From Bacteroidales bacterium (GTDB taxonomy: Bacteria > Bacteroidota > Bacteroidia > Bacteroidales > UBA932), in the NCBI GenBank assembly GCA_017962025.1, contig JAGCWD010000072.1, positions 1 to 54,481 on the forward strand: 54,481 bases of DNA, read 5' to 3'. The notes under the pieces were generated by a model. That model was not told the DNA's origin, ran no database searches, and was given only the letters and a program-made list of their open reading frames with translations. Positions 7,716-16,361 of the stretch are shown piece by piece; position 1 is the stretch's first letter; the number at the start of each line of letters is the position of its first letter. Made by a program: the position numbers and the translations under genes.

Positions 7716-9788
7716 TTAAATCATCAAAGCGGTCAGGTGGAAGCCGATGAAAGCGCAGACCCAGGCTACTGCCATGGTGTAGGCGCAGACCGCAATTGCC
7801 CACTTCCATCTACCCGTCTCATTCTTGATGGCCACGAAGGTAGCTATGCAGGGGAAGTAGAGGAGAATGAACAGCATGAAGGCTACTGCTGTGGGCAAAG
7901 TCACTGAAGATGAGAGAGCGGCCTGTAACTGGGTATTGTCTTCCTCAACGGTCGAATCAGATGCATACATTACACCCAGGGTACTGACTACCAGTTCCTT
8001 GGCAACGACTCCTGAAAGAAGGCTTATGTCCATTTTCCAATTGAAGCCCAGTGGATCAAGGGCGGGGGCAACCGCCTTTCCGATCTGCCCGATGTAGGAA
8101 TGCTCCTGCTGGTATTCTGCGTCGCGGCCCGAACGCGGAAAATAGCCCAGGCTCCATATTACAACCGAACCGATGAGGATGGTGGTAGCCATCTTCTCGA
8201 GGTACTGCTTTCCTTTTTCCCAGGTGTGTCTCCAGATCGCTTTCCCGGTCGGTACACGGTAAGGAGGAAGTTCCATGACGAAGGGAAGATCATCTTCCTT
8301 TATGAACTTGCTTAACACCATGGCGGAAAGGATAGCAAGCAGGACGCCGAGGAAATATATTCCCAGAAGGGCAAGGGCGGAATGGTGCGGGAAGAAAGCT
8401 CCTGCAAGGAGCACGAAAATCGGGAGCCGGCCGGCACACGACATGAAAGGAATTATGGCTATTGTTATCAGCCGGCTCTTGCGACTTTCAATTGCTCTTG
8501 TGGCCATTATTGCCGGCACGTTGCATCCAAATCCCATGACCATGGGAATGAATGACTTGCCGTGAAGGCCGATCCTATGCATAAGCTTGTCCATAATGAA
8601 TGCGGCCCGGGCCATGTAACCCGTGTCCTCCATGATGGAAAGGAAAAAATACAGGATAAGTATATTCGGGAGGAAGACCAGGACGCTTCCGACACCAGCT
8701 ATCACTCCATCGACGAGGACATCTTTCAGCCATCCGTCCTTCATGAAGGTCGCCACAAATTCCCCGAACTCGCCAACGAGCCAGTCAATCCAGTTCATGG
8801 GATAGTTACCGAGGGAGAAGGTAGCCTGGAAGATAAGATAGAGAATGACAAGGAATATCGGGAAAGCAGCCCATTTGTTGGTAACCACCGAGTCTATCTT
8901 TTCTGTCCATGATTTTTCTCCGACCGGTTCGATATGGCGTACATAAGTCCTTGAAAGGACATCGTGGATGAACTGATACCTCTTCTCAATCTCTTCCGAA
9001 TCGTCACCTGCTGTTATCTTGTCAGCCGAAACAGGGTCGGCAGGACCGTCATTATCAGCGATTTCTATAACCGTGTCCAACAGCTGTAGAATTCCCTCCC
9101 CTGTCCTGCACACAGTCGGACAGACGGGCATCCCAAGCAGACGGCCAAGCAATTTGGTATCCAACCTGTCTCCCCTTTTCTTGAGTTCGTCGTACATGTT
9201 CAAGGCCATCACTACCTTGAGGTTCATGTCCTTCACCTGTGTGGTGAGATAGAGGTTACGCTCAATATTGGAAGCATCAACTACGTTAATGACCACATCA
9301 GGGACATGCTCGACAAGATTCTCCCTGACATACTTTTCCTCCGGAGAGAAGGCAGATAGGGAATATGTGCCAGGCAGGTCCACGAAAATCAGTTTCCTGC
9401 CCTTATAGTTGAAGTGGCCCTCCTTTGCATCCACTGTCACGCCGCTGTAGTTGCCGACATGCTCATGGCTGCCGGAAGCAAGGTTGAACAGGGATGTCTT
9501 GCCGCAATTGGGATTTCCGACCAGGGCGACCCTTATGGTCCCGCTGTTTTCAGAGTTGTAGTCTTCTTCGGAACAGATCTCAATCAGGGAGGCCTCGTCA
9601 CGCCTTAAAGACACCTTGTACCCCATGATTTCGTACTCGATCGGGTCTTTCAAGGGAGCATTGAGGATGGCATTGACCTTTTTCCCGGGGATGAAACCCA
9701 TTTCAATGAGCCTCTTCCTGAAATTACCCTGGCCGCCAACCTTGACGATTACAGCGGATCCTCCTGTATTAAGGTCTGACAGTTTCAT
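7716..9788 (-). CDS. feoB: Fused FeoA-FeoB ferrous iron transporter
   Basis: A 690-residue inner-membrane Fe(II) importer. Residues 1-75 are a FeoA SH3-like domain (LIEMGFIPGKKV). Residues about 85-250 are the G-protein domain with GNPNCGKTS (G1), DLPG (G3) and LNMYDE (G4). The rest is the membrane core with two Gate-type repeats (GFGCNVPAIMATR; VVAKELVVSTLG). It is compact compared with E. coli FeoB (773 residues) plus a separate FeoA, mainly through short linkers; no key motif is missing. The -7 element and two copies of a 21-22-base repeat lie directly upstream, suggesting metal- or redox-responsive control. It leads the hemerythrin and LuxR genes. Confidence 0.96.
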   Translation of the reverse strand: MKLSDLNTGGSAVIVKVGGQGNFRKRLIEMGFIPGKKVNAILNAPLKDPIEYEIMGYKVSLRRDEASLIEICSEEDYNSENSGTIRVALVGNPNCGKTSLFNLASGSHEHVGNYSGVTVDAKEGHFNYKGRKLIFVDLPGTYSLSAFSPEEKYVRENLVEHVPDVVINVVDASNIERNLYLTTQVKDMNLKVVMALNMYDELKKRGDRLDTKLLGRLLGMPVCPTVCRTGEGILQLLDTVIEIADNDGPADPVSADKITAGDDSEEIEKRYQFIHDVLSRTYVRHIEPVGEKSWTEKIDSVVTNKWAAFPIFLVILYLIFQATFSLGNYPMNWIDWLVGEFGEFVATFMKDGWLKDVLVDGVIAGVGSVLVFLPNILILYFFLSIMEDTGYMARAAFIMDKLMHRIGLHGKSFIPMVMGFGCNVPAIMATRAIESRKSRLITIAIIPFMSCAGRLPIFVLLAGAFFPHHSALALLGIYFLGVLLAILSAMVLSKFIKEDDLPFVMELPPYRVPTGKAIWRHTWEKGKQYLEKMATTILIGSVVIWSLGYFPRSGRDAEYQQEHSYIGQIGKAVAPALDPLGFNWKMDISLLSGVVAKELVVSTLGVMYASDSTVEEDNTQLQAALSSSVTLPTAVAFMLFILLYFPCIATFVAIKNETGRWKWAIAVCAYTMAVAWVCAFIGFHLTALMI

Positions 9789-9793
9789 CTCGA

Positions 9794-9801
9794 CAAAATT
9801 A
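9794..9801 (-). promoter_or_regulatory. -7 promoter element of feoAB
   Basis: On the minus strand TAATTTTG matches TAnnTTTG and lies only five bases before the feoAB ATG. The message would be almost leaderless. The element overlaps the proximal copy of the direct repeat described next, so a protein bound there would block initiation. Confidence 0.5.
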
Positions 9802-9855
9802 GGTATTTATTCGAATAGAGGCAATCACTATTAATAGGTATTTTCAGAATAGAGG
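9800..9855. repeat. Two direct repeats upstream of feoAB, candidate operator
   Basis: TAGGTATTTATTCGAATAGA+GG (9800-9821) and TAGGTATTTTCAGAATAGAGG in two parts (9835-9855) are near-identical, 35 bases apart start to start. The first contains the palindrome TATTCGAATA. The spacing is close to a multiple of the helical repeat, as expected for tandem binding sites. They lie between feoAB and the divergent CutC-fusion gene and could serve both. The regulator is unknown; a DtxR- or Fur-type iron repressor is a guess. Confidence 0.5.
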
Positions 9856-9896
9856 AATTTTAGCGAAATTTGTAAGATTTATTGAAAACCAGTTGC

Positions 9897-11636
9897 ATGA
9901 CTAAAGATAAATACCTGAAGATAATCAGCACAGGCATCCAGGGAAGCTTATCATCCCGATGTCGGGACATACTGGAAAAGGTAGACAAGGGGCAGATGGT
10001 ACTTGGGATAGTATTCTTCTTCGAGGCCTCATGCCTGGATGATTACCTCGAAAGTGAAGCTGCCATCGATGAAGCTTGCCGGGAGCACTTCGGCAAGGCG
10101 GCCCCTGTGGTCACCTGTGTCGCCCAGAAGCCCATCGACGCCACCCTTACTGCTGAAGTTCTCTTCCTCAGGGAAGATGCAACTGTAGAGTACTCCGAGG
10201 ACTACATCGTCATCCGCGGAGAAAAAGGGGCCGAGCTGATTACTAAAGGTATCCACTTTCCCCACGAGGGAGACACCGGAGCCCAGGCGAGAAGGATCTT
10301 CGGAAGGATCCAGGAGATACTGGATGACGAGGGATTCAAGGTCAACGAAATCGTACGTCAGTGGAATTACATAGAAGGGATCACCCACACTGACGGAAAG
10401 ATACAGAACTATCAGTTGTTCAACGATGCCAGGTCTGCCTTTTACGGAAGCGTGGACTGGCCTGAAGGCTACCCTGCCGCAACCGGTATCGGATGCTCTG
10501 AAGGAGGGGTGACAGTTTCCGTCTATGCCGTCAAGGATTGTGCAACGGTAAGCAAGCCGATCGACAACCCGATCCAGGTTCCTGCACACAAGTATTCCAA
10601 CAAAGTCCTCAAAGAAGGTAAGGAAACCGTCAAGACCACTCCGAAGTTCGAAAGGGCAAGGCTTCTGGACGATACGGTCCTGGTCTCCGGCACTGCAGCC
10701 ATAAAGGGCGAGAACAGTGAGATCTCGACGGACCCGTTCCTCCAAAGTGAGGCGGCTATAGATGTTTTGGAACATCTTGTGGCACCTGGGAATATATTCC
10801 CCGGCTGCCTCAGGTTCCGTTTCGAGGCCATCAGGGTCTATATCAAGAACGAGAAGGACATCCCTGCAATAGTGTCATCACTGAAAGCGCACTGGAAAGG
10901 GATTCCTATGCATTTCCTCATGGCAGACATCTGCCGGCCGGAACTCCTTCTCGAACTGGAAGGTATCGGATCCACAAGAAGATTCCTCGAATGCTGTTGC
11001 ACTGATGCAGGAGAAGCCATGGAAGCACAGGTCGGTGGAGCCGGAAGGATAGAGCTCTGTGAAGATCTCCCTTGCGGAGGGGTTACGCCCTCCAGGGAAA
11101 ACCTCGGACAGGTCCTTTCCAGCGTAGCAATCCCTGTCAACGTACTGGTCAGGCCAAGGGGCGGGGATTTCGTGTACGATGAATCTGAAATCCAGCAGAT
11201 GGTTGAATCCATTGGCATGTCCAAGGCACTTGGAGCAAACGGGGTCGTAATCGGCGCCCTCAACAAGGACGGTTCGGTCGATTTACACGCAATGAAACGC
11301 ATGATAGAGGCTGCAAGTGGAATGAGCATTACCTTCCACAGGGCTTTTGACGAATGCTCAGATCCTTTCCACACCCTTGAAGACATCATTTCTCTTGGTT
11401 GCGACCGGCTTCTTACTGCAGGACATGCAGCAAAAGTCGGAGAGGGTATGGGGATGCTCAAGGAACTCTCTGTCAAGGCCAAGGACAGGATAGTCATTAT
11501 GGCCGGCTCTGGAGTCAGGCCTGGAAATATCCAGGAACTGGAGACTTTTACAGGACTTCACGAATTCCATTCTTCCTCCCATGGACCGGACGGGAGGACT
11601 TCCCGCGAGACAGTGAAAGAGATGGTTCAAGGTTAG
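9897..11636 (+). CDS. Chorismatase/RidA-like domain fused to CutC
   Basis: A 579-residue two-part protein in one uninterrupted frame. Residues 1 to about 350 resemble the chorismatase/RidA-like (FkbO/Hyg5) fold: RQWNYIEGI, then YQLFNDARSAFY, then YPAATGIG, and later ARLLDDTVLVSGTAAIKGE. Residues about 360-579 are CutC, a TIM-barrel family historically linked to copper tolerance: GAGRIELCEDLPCGGVTPS, VRPRGGDFVYDE, TFHRAFDE and EFHSSSH. ATG at 9897 was chosen; a TTG five codons upstream is less likely. The gene is divergent from feoAB, and the chromate transporter follows two bases later. The enzyme activity of the N-terminal half is inferred from motifs only; CutC function is itself debated. 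Confidence 0.82.
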   Translation: MTKDKYLKIISTGIQGSLSSRCRDILEKVDKGQMVLGIVFFFEASCLDDYLESEAAIDEACREHFGKAAPVVTCVAQKPIDATLTAEVLFLREDATVEYSEDYIVIRGEKGAELITKGIHFPHEGDTGAQARRIFGRIQEILDDEGFKVNEIVRQWNYIEGITHTDGKIQNYQLFNDARSAFYGSVDWPEGYPAATGIGCSEGGVTVSVYAVKDCATVSKPIDNPIQVPAHKYSNKVLKEGKETVKTTPKFERARLLDDTVLVSGTAAIKGENSEISTDPFLQSEAAIDVLEHLVAPGNIFPGCLRFRFEAIRVYIKNEKDIPAIVSSLKAHWKGIPMHFLMADICRPELLLELEGIGSTRRFLECCCTDAGEAMEAQVGGAGRIELCEDLPCGGVTPSRENLGQVLSSVAIPVNVLVRPRGGDFVYDESEIQQMVESIGMSKALGANGVVIGALNKDGSVDLHAMKRMIEAASGMSITFHRAFDECSDPFHTLEDIISLGCDRLLTAGHAAKVGEGMGMLKELSVKAKDRIVIMAGSGVRPGNIQELETFTGLHEFHSSSHGPDGRTSRETVKEMVQG

Positions 11637-11638
11637 CC

Positions 11639-12187
11639 ATGGTCCCTCTTTGGAATATATTCCTGGTGTTCGCCAAGATCGGATCCTTTACGATCGGAGG
11701 TGGTTATGCCATGATCCCCCTGATAAGGGATGAACTGGTCAAAAGGGGGTGGCTCTCAGAAGAAGAGCTTCCTGACATAGTAGCCCTTGCCCAAAGCGCC
11801 CCCGGAGTGCTTGCAGTGAATATGTCAATCTTCGCAGGGTACAAGATGAGAGGTCTCAAAGGCAGCATCGCTGCAACCCTCGGCTCTGCACTCCCCTCTT
11901 TCCTGATCATTCTCCTGATCGCAATGCTCTTCACAGGCTATCAGGACAACCCGGTAGTCATCAGGATATTCAAAGGCATACGTCCGGTGGTGGTCTCGTT
12001 GATTGCAGTTCCCATGATCAACATGGCCAGGAAGGGCAACAAGACCTGGTGGGCCTGGATGATCAGTTTCCTGGTCCTCTTCCTGGTTGCCTTCATGAAT
12101 ATCTCCCCGATCTATATCCTTCTGGTGCTGATCGTGATGGCCCTGAGTTTTACCCTTATCAAGGAAAGGAGGTCCCGCAATGTCTGA
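11639..12187 (+). CDS. Chromate transporter, short-chain subunit 1
   Basis: A 182-residue CHR-family membrane protein with five to six predicted helices. The N-terminal signature FAKIGSFTIGGGYAMIPLI and the following LPDIVALAQSAPGVLAVN loop are typical of the CHR domain. Short-chain CHR proteins work as pairs with antiparallel topology, the partner being the next gene, which overlaps by eight bases. The substrate may be chromate/sulfate exchange, but many homologues are untested. The start at 11639 was chosen because it lies right after the CutC-fusion stop and begins the family signature. Confidence 0.88.
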   Translation: MVPLWNIFLVFAKIGSFTIGGGYAMIPLIRDELVKRGWLSEEELPDIVALAQSAPGVLAVNMSIFAGYKMRGLKGSIAATLGSALPSFLIILLIAMLFTGYQDNPVVIRIFKGIRPVVVSLIAVPMINMARKGNKTWWAWMISFLVLFLVAFMNISPIYILLVLIVMALSFTLIKERRSRNV

Positions 12188-12782
12188 TCCAATCCTCTTC
12201 CTTCAGTTGTTCTGGGTGTTTTTCCTCATCGGTCTTTTCACCTTTGGTGGAGGCTATGCTATGCTTTCACTTATTCAGGCACAGGTTGTGGTCAGCCATC
12301 CATGGCTCACTGAAAGTGCTTTCACAGACATCGTAGCTATCTCCCAGATGACCCCGGGACCCGTTGGGATCAACTGTGCCACATACGTAGGGTATGAAGT
12401 CATACACCAGGCAGGTGCAAGCCATCTGGTAGGCATCATGGGTTCACTCACGGCAACACTAGCGGTAATGCTTCCCTCTTTCCTGATCGTACTTACGATA
12501 GTCAGGTTCTACACAAAATTCAAGGACAACAAGATATTCGAAGGAGTCATGAGCTGGCTGCGGCCGGCAGTGGTTGGCCTCATCGGAGCCGCCGCCCTGA
12601 TCCTTATGTTCAAGGTGGACTGGAACTTACAGGCCGTGGATATCAGTATCGTAAGGGATAATTTCTCCGACTGGATCAGTTGGATACTGTTCGCCGCAGC
12701 GGTCATAGCCTCCCTATTCTTCAAGATCGGGCCTATACCCATTCTAATAGCAGGGGGCATTTTGGGGTTGCTCATCTATTAG
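12180..12782 (+). CDS. Chromate transporter, short-chain subunit 2
   Basis: A 200-residue CHR-family protein, paralogous to the preceding gene. It has LFTFGGGYAMLSLIQ near the N-terminus and FTDIVAISQMTPGPVGIN, the second CHR signature (TPGP loop). Five to six transmembrane segments are predicted. Its ATG overlaps the upstream gene by eight bases, giving translational coupling expected of a heteromeric pair. The pair corresponds to the two halves of long-chain ChrA. It ends in TAG. Confidence 0.88.
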   Translation: MSDPILFLQLFWVFFLIGLFTFGGGYAMLSLIQAQVVVSHPWLTESAFTDIVAISQMTPGPVGINCATYVGYEVIHQAGASHLVGIMGSLTATLAVMLPSFLIVLTIVRFYTKFKDNKIFEGVMSWLRPAVVGLIGAAALILMFKVDWNLQAVDISIVRDNFSDWISWILFAAAVIASLFFKIGPIPILIAGGILGLLIY

Positions 12783-12834
12783 GAATTTTGTAAATTGCCT
12801 CGGATAATCCGAATCAAAAGATAATTAGGAATAT

Positions 12835-14490
12835 ATGAAAAAGTATTTCAGAATCCTGGCTCTGGTGAGCCTTCTTGTCCCCATGGCCCTTCAGGCTAAG
12901 AAAACGGAAACAGTTATCAATGTCATCCCCTATCCCCAGAGCGTAGAGATAGGAAAAGGCACATTCAAGGGTGCCGGAGCGAACTTCAACTGCGATCTTG
13001 AAATCGACTCCAAGAGCGCAGCCCTTATCCGTCAGCTGGCTGACAAGATCACTTTCGTCAGCGGCAGGACCAACTCTTTCGCCACTCCGGTAGGACTCAG
13101 GAGGTCTCTCGACACAAAGAAGGCGAAAGGATTCTTCTTCCTCAATGATTCATCCCTTGGCGCAGAAGAATATTCAATAGAAATCACTCCCAAGAATTGC
13201 GTGGTCAAGGCCTCTGCCTACAACGGTTTCCTCTATGCTATCCAGACCCTGAAGCAGCTGACCGATCCCGCCGTCTTCAGCGACAGGATCAATCCAAACC
13301 AGAAATTCCTCTTCCCCTGTGTCTCAATCAAGGACAAGCCCAGGTTTGCCTACAGGGGTATGCACCTTGACTGCGCAAGGCATTTCTTCAGTGTCGAGGA
13401 GGTCAAGAAATACCTTGACATAATGGCTGTCTATAAGCTCAATCAGTTCCACTGGCACCTCACGGAGGACCAGGGCTGGAGAATTGAGATAAAAAAGTAT
13501 CCAAAGCTCACCGAGATCGGAGCCTTCAGGAACGGCACCATGATAGGTAAGGACTTCCGTTCCAATGACGGAATACGTTATGGCGGCTATTACACCCAGG
13601 AACAGCTCAAGGAAGTCGTAGCCTACGCAGCCTCCCTTGGAATCACTGTTATCCCTGAGATAGACCTTCCCGGTCACATGCTCGGAGCCCTTGCCGCGTA
13701 TCCCGAACTGGGCTGCACCGGCGGTCCCTATGAAGTCTGGACCAGGTGGGGAATCTCCGACCAGGTTCTCTGCCCCGGAAAGGAAGTCATGTTCACCTTC
13801 CTCGAGGATGTGTTCACCGAGTTGATGGAAATCTTCCCTTCTGAATATATCCACATCGGAGGCGACGAGTGCCCCAAGACAGAGTGGGAGAAGTGCCCTG
13901 ACTGCCAGGCCAGGATCAAGGCTCTCGGAATCAAGGCGGATGAAAATCACACTGCAGAACAATACCTTCAGAGTTATGTCACAGCACGCGTCCAGAAGTT
14001 CCTCAACGACCATGGCCGCAAGATAATCGGTTGGGATGAGATCCTCGAAGGAGAACTTGCTCCCGGAGCGACAGTCATGTCCTGGAGGGGTGTCAAGGGC
14101 GGTGTCCAGGCTTCAGCAATGGGTTTCGACGTCATCATGACCCCCAACACCTACTGCTATTTCGATTACTACCAGAGCGAAGATAAAGAAAAGGAGCCTC
14201 TCGCCATCGGTGGCAACCTCCCTATAGAGAAAGTCTATGGCTACGAGCCTTTTGACGGGCTTGACGCTTCCCAGCAGAAGCACATCCTCGGAGTCCAGGC
14301 CAATCTCTGGACCGAGTACATCGCCACCCCTGAATACCTCGAGTACATGCTCCTCCCAAGAATGGCCGCCCTTTCAGAAATCCAGTGGTGCAAGTCCTCC
14401 GACAAGGATTTCGACAGGTTTGCCTCCTCGATGAAAGCCGAATCTTTCAAGATCTACGACATCCTCGGCTACAACTACCGTAAATTCTAA
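12835..14490 (+). CDS. GH20 beta-N-acetylhexosaminidase, exported
   Basis: A 551-residue periplasmic or surface enzyme with a cleavable signal peptide (LVPMALQAKK, about residue 22). GH20 enzymes remove terminal beta-GlcNAc or GalNAc by substrate-assisted catalysis. Domains: GH20b-type N-domain (30-150), then the catalytic barrel starting at FAYRGMHLDCARHFF. Catalytic pair Asp344-Glu345 is in HIGGDECPKTEWEKC; HWHLTEDQGWRIEI and PEIDLPGHMLGAL are further signatures. It fits with the two NagB-type genes at 48.6-51.3 kb in GlcNAc use. The length and motifs are normal for the family. Confidence 0.95.
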   Translation: MKKYFRILALVSLLVPMALQAKKTETVINVIPYPQSVEIGKGTFKGAGANFNCDLEIDSKSAALIRQLADKITFVSGRTNSFATPVGLRRSLDTKKAKGFFFLNDSSLGAEEYSIEITPKNCVVKASAYNGFLYAIQTLKQLTDPAVFSDRINPNQKFLFPCVSIKDKPRFAYRGMHLDCARHFFSVEEVKKYLDIMAVYKLNQFHWHLTEDQGWRIEIKKYPKLTEIGAFRNGTMIGKDFRSNDGIRYGGYYTQEQLKEVVAYAASLGITVIPEIDLPGHMLGALAAYPELGCTGGPYEVWTRWGISDQVLCPGKEVMFTFLEDVFTELMEIFPSEYIHIGGDECPKTEWEKCPDCQARIKALGIKADENHTAEQYLQSYVTARVQKFLNDHGRKIIGWDEILEGELAPGATVMSWRGVKGGVQASAMGFDVIMTPNTYCYFDYYQSEDKEKEPLAIGGNLPIEKVYGYEPFDGLDASQQKHILGVQANLWTEYIATPEYLEYMLLPRMAALSEIQWCKSSDKDFDRFASSMKAESFKIYDILGYNYRKF

Positions 14491-14501
14491 ATTCCATCAA
14501 T

Positions 14502-15200
14502 ATGAAAAATCTGATTTTCGGAATTATTCTCGCAGCGGCGGCCATGGTGGTTTTCAGCTGCGGCAATTCATCCAAGAAGGCCGAGGCTGCAGCCCAGGCC
14601 GAGCAGGCAAGGCTTGACTCGATCGCTGCTGCGGAACAAGCCCCTAAAGAAAAGACAGCAATGGAAAAGATGGCAAGTCTCCCGGAAGAACCGGTGTTCG
14701 ACATCGTGACCAACCTCGGTACGATCTCAGTCAAACTCTACAGCAAGACTCCCAAGCACAGGGATAACTTTGAGAAACTGGCCCTTACCGGCTACTACGA
14801 CGGACTCCTGTTCCACAGGGTCATCAACGGGTTCATGATCCAGGGAGGAGACCCCTTCACCCGCGACACTTCTGCAACCGCAGTTGCCAAGTACGGCCAG
14901 GGCGGACCCGGTTACACTATCCCCGCGGAATTCGTCCCTGAGTACAGGCACAAGAAAGGCGCCCTTGCAGCTGCAAGACGCGGAGACGTGGCCAATCCGA
15001 TGAAAGAATCCTCAGGATCCCAGTTCTACATCGTCCAGGATGAAAAGGCCTGTGCCCAACTTGACGGAGCCTATACCGTCTATGGCGAGACTGTAAAGGG
15101 TTTCGACATCATCGACAGGATCGCCCAGGTTGCGACCGACAACAGGGACAAGCCAGTCATGCCGGTCCGCATCATAAAGGTGAGATTGCAGGAAAACTAA
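14502..15200 (+). CDS. Cyclophilin-type peptidyl-prolyl isomerase lipoprotein
   Basis: A 232-residue lipoprotein: signal peptide with lipobox VFSC (Cys20), an Ala/Glu/Lys-rich linker (25-60), then a cyclophilin domain (65-230). Signatures: LLFHRVINGFMIQGGDP (catalytic Arg in FHRV), GALAAARRG and SGSQFYIVQDE. It would assist folding of exported or outer-membrane proteins in the periplasm. It starts 11 bases after the GH20 stop and is probably co-transcribed. Two hairpins follow the stop, the second with a U-tract. Confidence 0.93.
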   Translation: MKNLIFGIILAAAAMVVFSCGNSSKKAEAAAQAEQARLDSIAAAEQAPKEKTAMEKMASLPEEPVFDIVTNLGTISVKLYSKTPKHRDNFEKLALTGYYDGLLFHRVINGFMIQGGDPFTRDTSATAVAKYGQGGPGYTIPAEFVPEYRHKKGALAAARRGDVANPMKESSGSQFYIVQDEKACAQLDGAYTVYGETVKGFDIIDRIAQVATDNRDKPVMPVRIIKVRLQEN

Positions 15201-15239
15201 AACTGCAAAACGGGCTCACATGGCACTCATTTTGCAGTT
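15201..15239 (+). repeat. 10-bp inverted repeat after the cyclophilin gene
   Basis: AACTGCAAAA (15201-15210) and TTTTGCAGTT (15230-15239) pair perfectly around a 19-base loop, directly after the stop codon. No U-tract follows, so it is probably an mRNA 3'-end structure or binding site rather than a terminator. Confidence 0.45.
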
Positions 15240-15291
15240 AATTTACCTTGAATAGTTTTTTCATAGGTTAAGTTTTAGGTGAGAAGTGAGT

Positions 15292-15329
15292 ACGCCGCTT
15301 GCAGTGATGCACGCGGCGTTCATTTTTTT
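15292..15329 (+). terminator. Rho-independent terminator of the GH20-cyclophilin unit
   Basis: ACGCCGCTTGCA (15292-15303) and TGCACGCGGCGT (15308-15319) form a 12-bp stem with one mismatch and a GTGA loop, followed by TCATTTTTTTG. This is a strong intrinsic terminator on the plus strand, 20 bases from the convergent tsf stop. Confidence 0.85.
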
Positions 15330-15349
15330 GCTTATGTCCAGAGCGACTC

Positions 15350-16342
15350 CTAGTCGTTCAGGGAATAGCGGCGGAAAGCAACCACCTTGGCGTCCTTGTC
15401 AACTGACTTGATGTAGTCGGCGACAGAGATCTTCTCGTCAGACTGGACGAAATCCTGGTTGTTGAGAGTGTTCTCCTTAAGGAACTTCTGGACACGGCCG
15501 TTGGCTATGTTCTGGACCATCTGCTCAGGGAGGTTGGCAGCCTTCTCGGCACCGACCTTGGCGATGATCTCACGAGCCTGGGCAGCCTCGGCAGGAGTGA
15601 TCCAACCCTTGTCAGTGTTGGACTAGATGTGGTCCTCGCTGTCAACATGGGCAGGATTGATGCCAACCTTCTTGAGGGCAGCGTCAATAGCCTTCTGGAC
15701 CTGCTCGTCCTTGGTCTTTTGGATCGCGACAGCACGCTCGTTGTCAATGACCTCCTTAGGGCAGTCATCCTCAGAGACTGCGACAGGATTCATGGCAGTG
15801 ATCTGCTGGGCAATAGCCCTTCCGAGATCCTCGGGAACAACCTTGTTGAAGGAAACGATGGCACCAAGCTTACCGTTGAAGTGGACATACTGTCCAACGA
15901 ACGGAGCCTCGAGAGCTGCATAGTAAGCAAGGACATGCTTCTCACCGGTCTTACCTGTCTGGGCGGAAATCTCCTCCTCGACGGTGTGGCCGTTGGAGCA
16001 CTTGCAAGCCTTGAGAGCCTCAGCATCAGCCGGGAAAGCGGCGATGGCTGCATCGGCGATTTCGGCGGCAAGAGCCTTGAAATCAGGAGTAGCGGAGACG
16101 AAGTCAGTCTCGCAACCAAGGCATACGATGATGGCCTTGTCACCATTGGTGCGTACGAGGACGGCACCTTCGGAAGTCTCACGGTCAGCCCTCTTGGCGG
16201 CCACGAGCTTACCCTTCTCGCGGATGATCTTGACGGCCTCTTCGAAATTACCATTAGCCTCATTGAGGGCGTTCTTGCAATCCATCATGCCGGCGGAGGT
16301 CATCTTCCGCAGTTTCATTACATCTTGTGCTGTAATTGCCAT
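15350..16342 (-). CDS. tsf: Elongation factor Ts, interrupted by an in-frame TAG
   Basis: EF-Ts recycles EF-Tu by GDP/GTP exchange and is normally essential. The reading frame from ATG (16342) runs 239 residues (MAITAQDVMKLRKMTSAGMM; CETDFVS) to an in-frame TAG at codon 240 (15623-15625). It then continues in the same frame for 90 residues of typical EF-Ts (GWITPAEAAQAREIIAKVGA...VQKFLKE...FRRYSLND) to a TAG at 15350. The total of 330 codons is the usual Bacteroidales EF-Ts length. A Glu is expected at codon 240 (DHI-E-SN), one G-to-T change from TAG. It is last in the rplM-rpsI-rpsB-tsf operon. A sequencing error, a true nonsense mutation or amber read-through are the options. Confidence 0.9.
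15623..15625 (-). other. In-frame amber codon inside tsf
   Basis: The frame reads ...GAG GAC CAC ATC TAG TCC AAC ACT... on the minus strand; coding potential and EF-Ts similarity continue without frameshift on both sides. Stopping here would remove 90 of 330 residues. Because many genes here end in TAG, TAG is a real stop in this genome. Confidence 0.9.
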
Positions 16343-16361
16343 AAGTCGTTCTCCTTTAAAA

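Noticed and set aside
10029-10775. A 248-codon minus-strand frame inside the CutC-fusion gene
   Set aside because: It is antisense to a clear coding sequence and shows no protein features.
12180-12782. Frameshifted single chrA gene
   Set aside because: Both halves have their own CHR signature and start, and overlapping short-chain CHR pairs are a known arrangement.
15350-16342. TAG reassigned to an amino acid throughout the genome
   Set aside because: Many genes here (mutL, rhomboid, frr, pfkA and others) end in TAG with a new gene starting right after, so TAG works as a stop.
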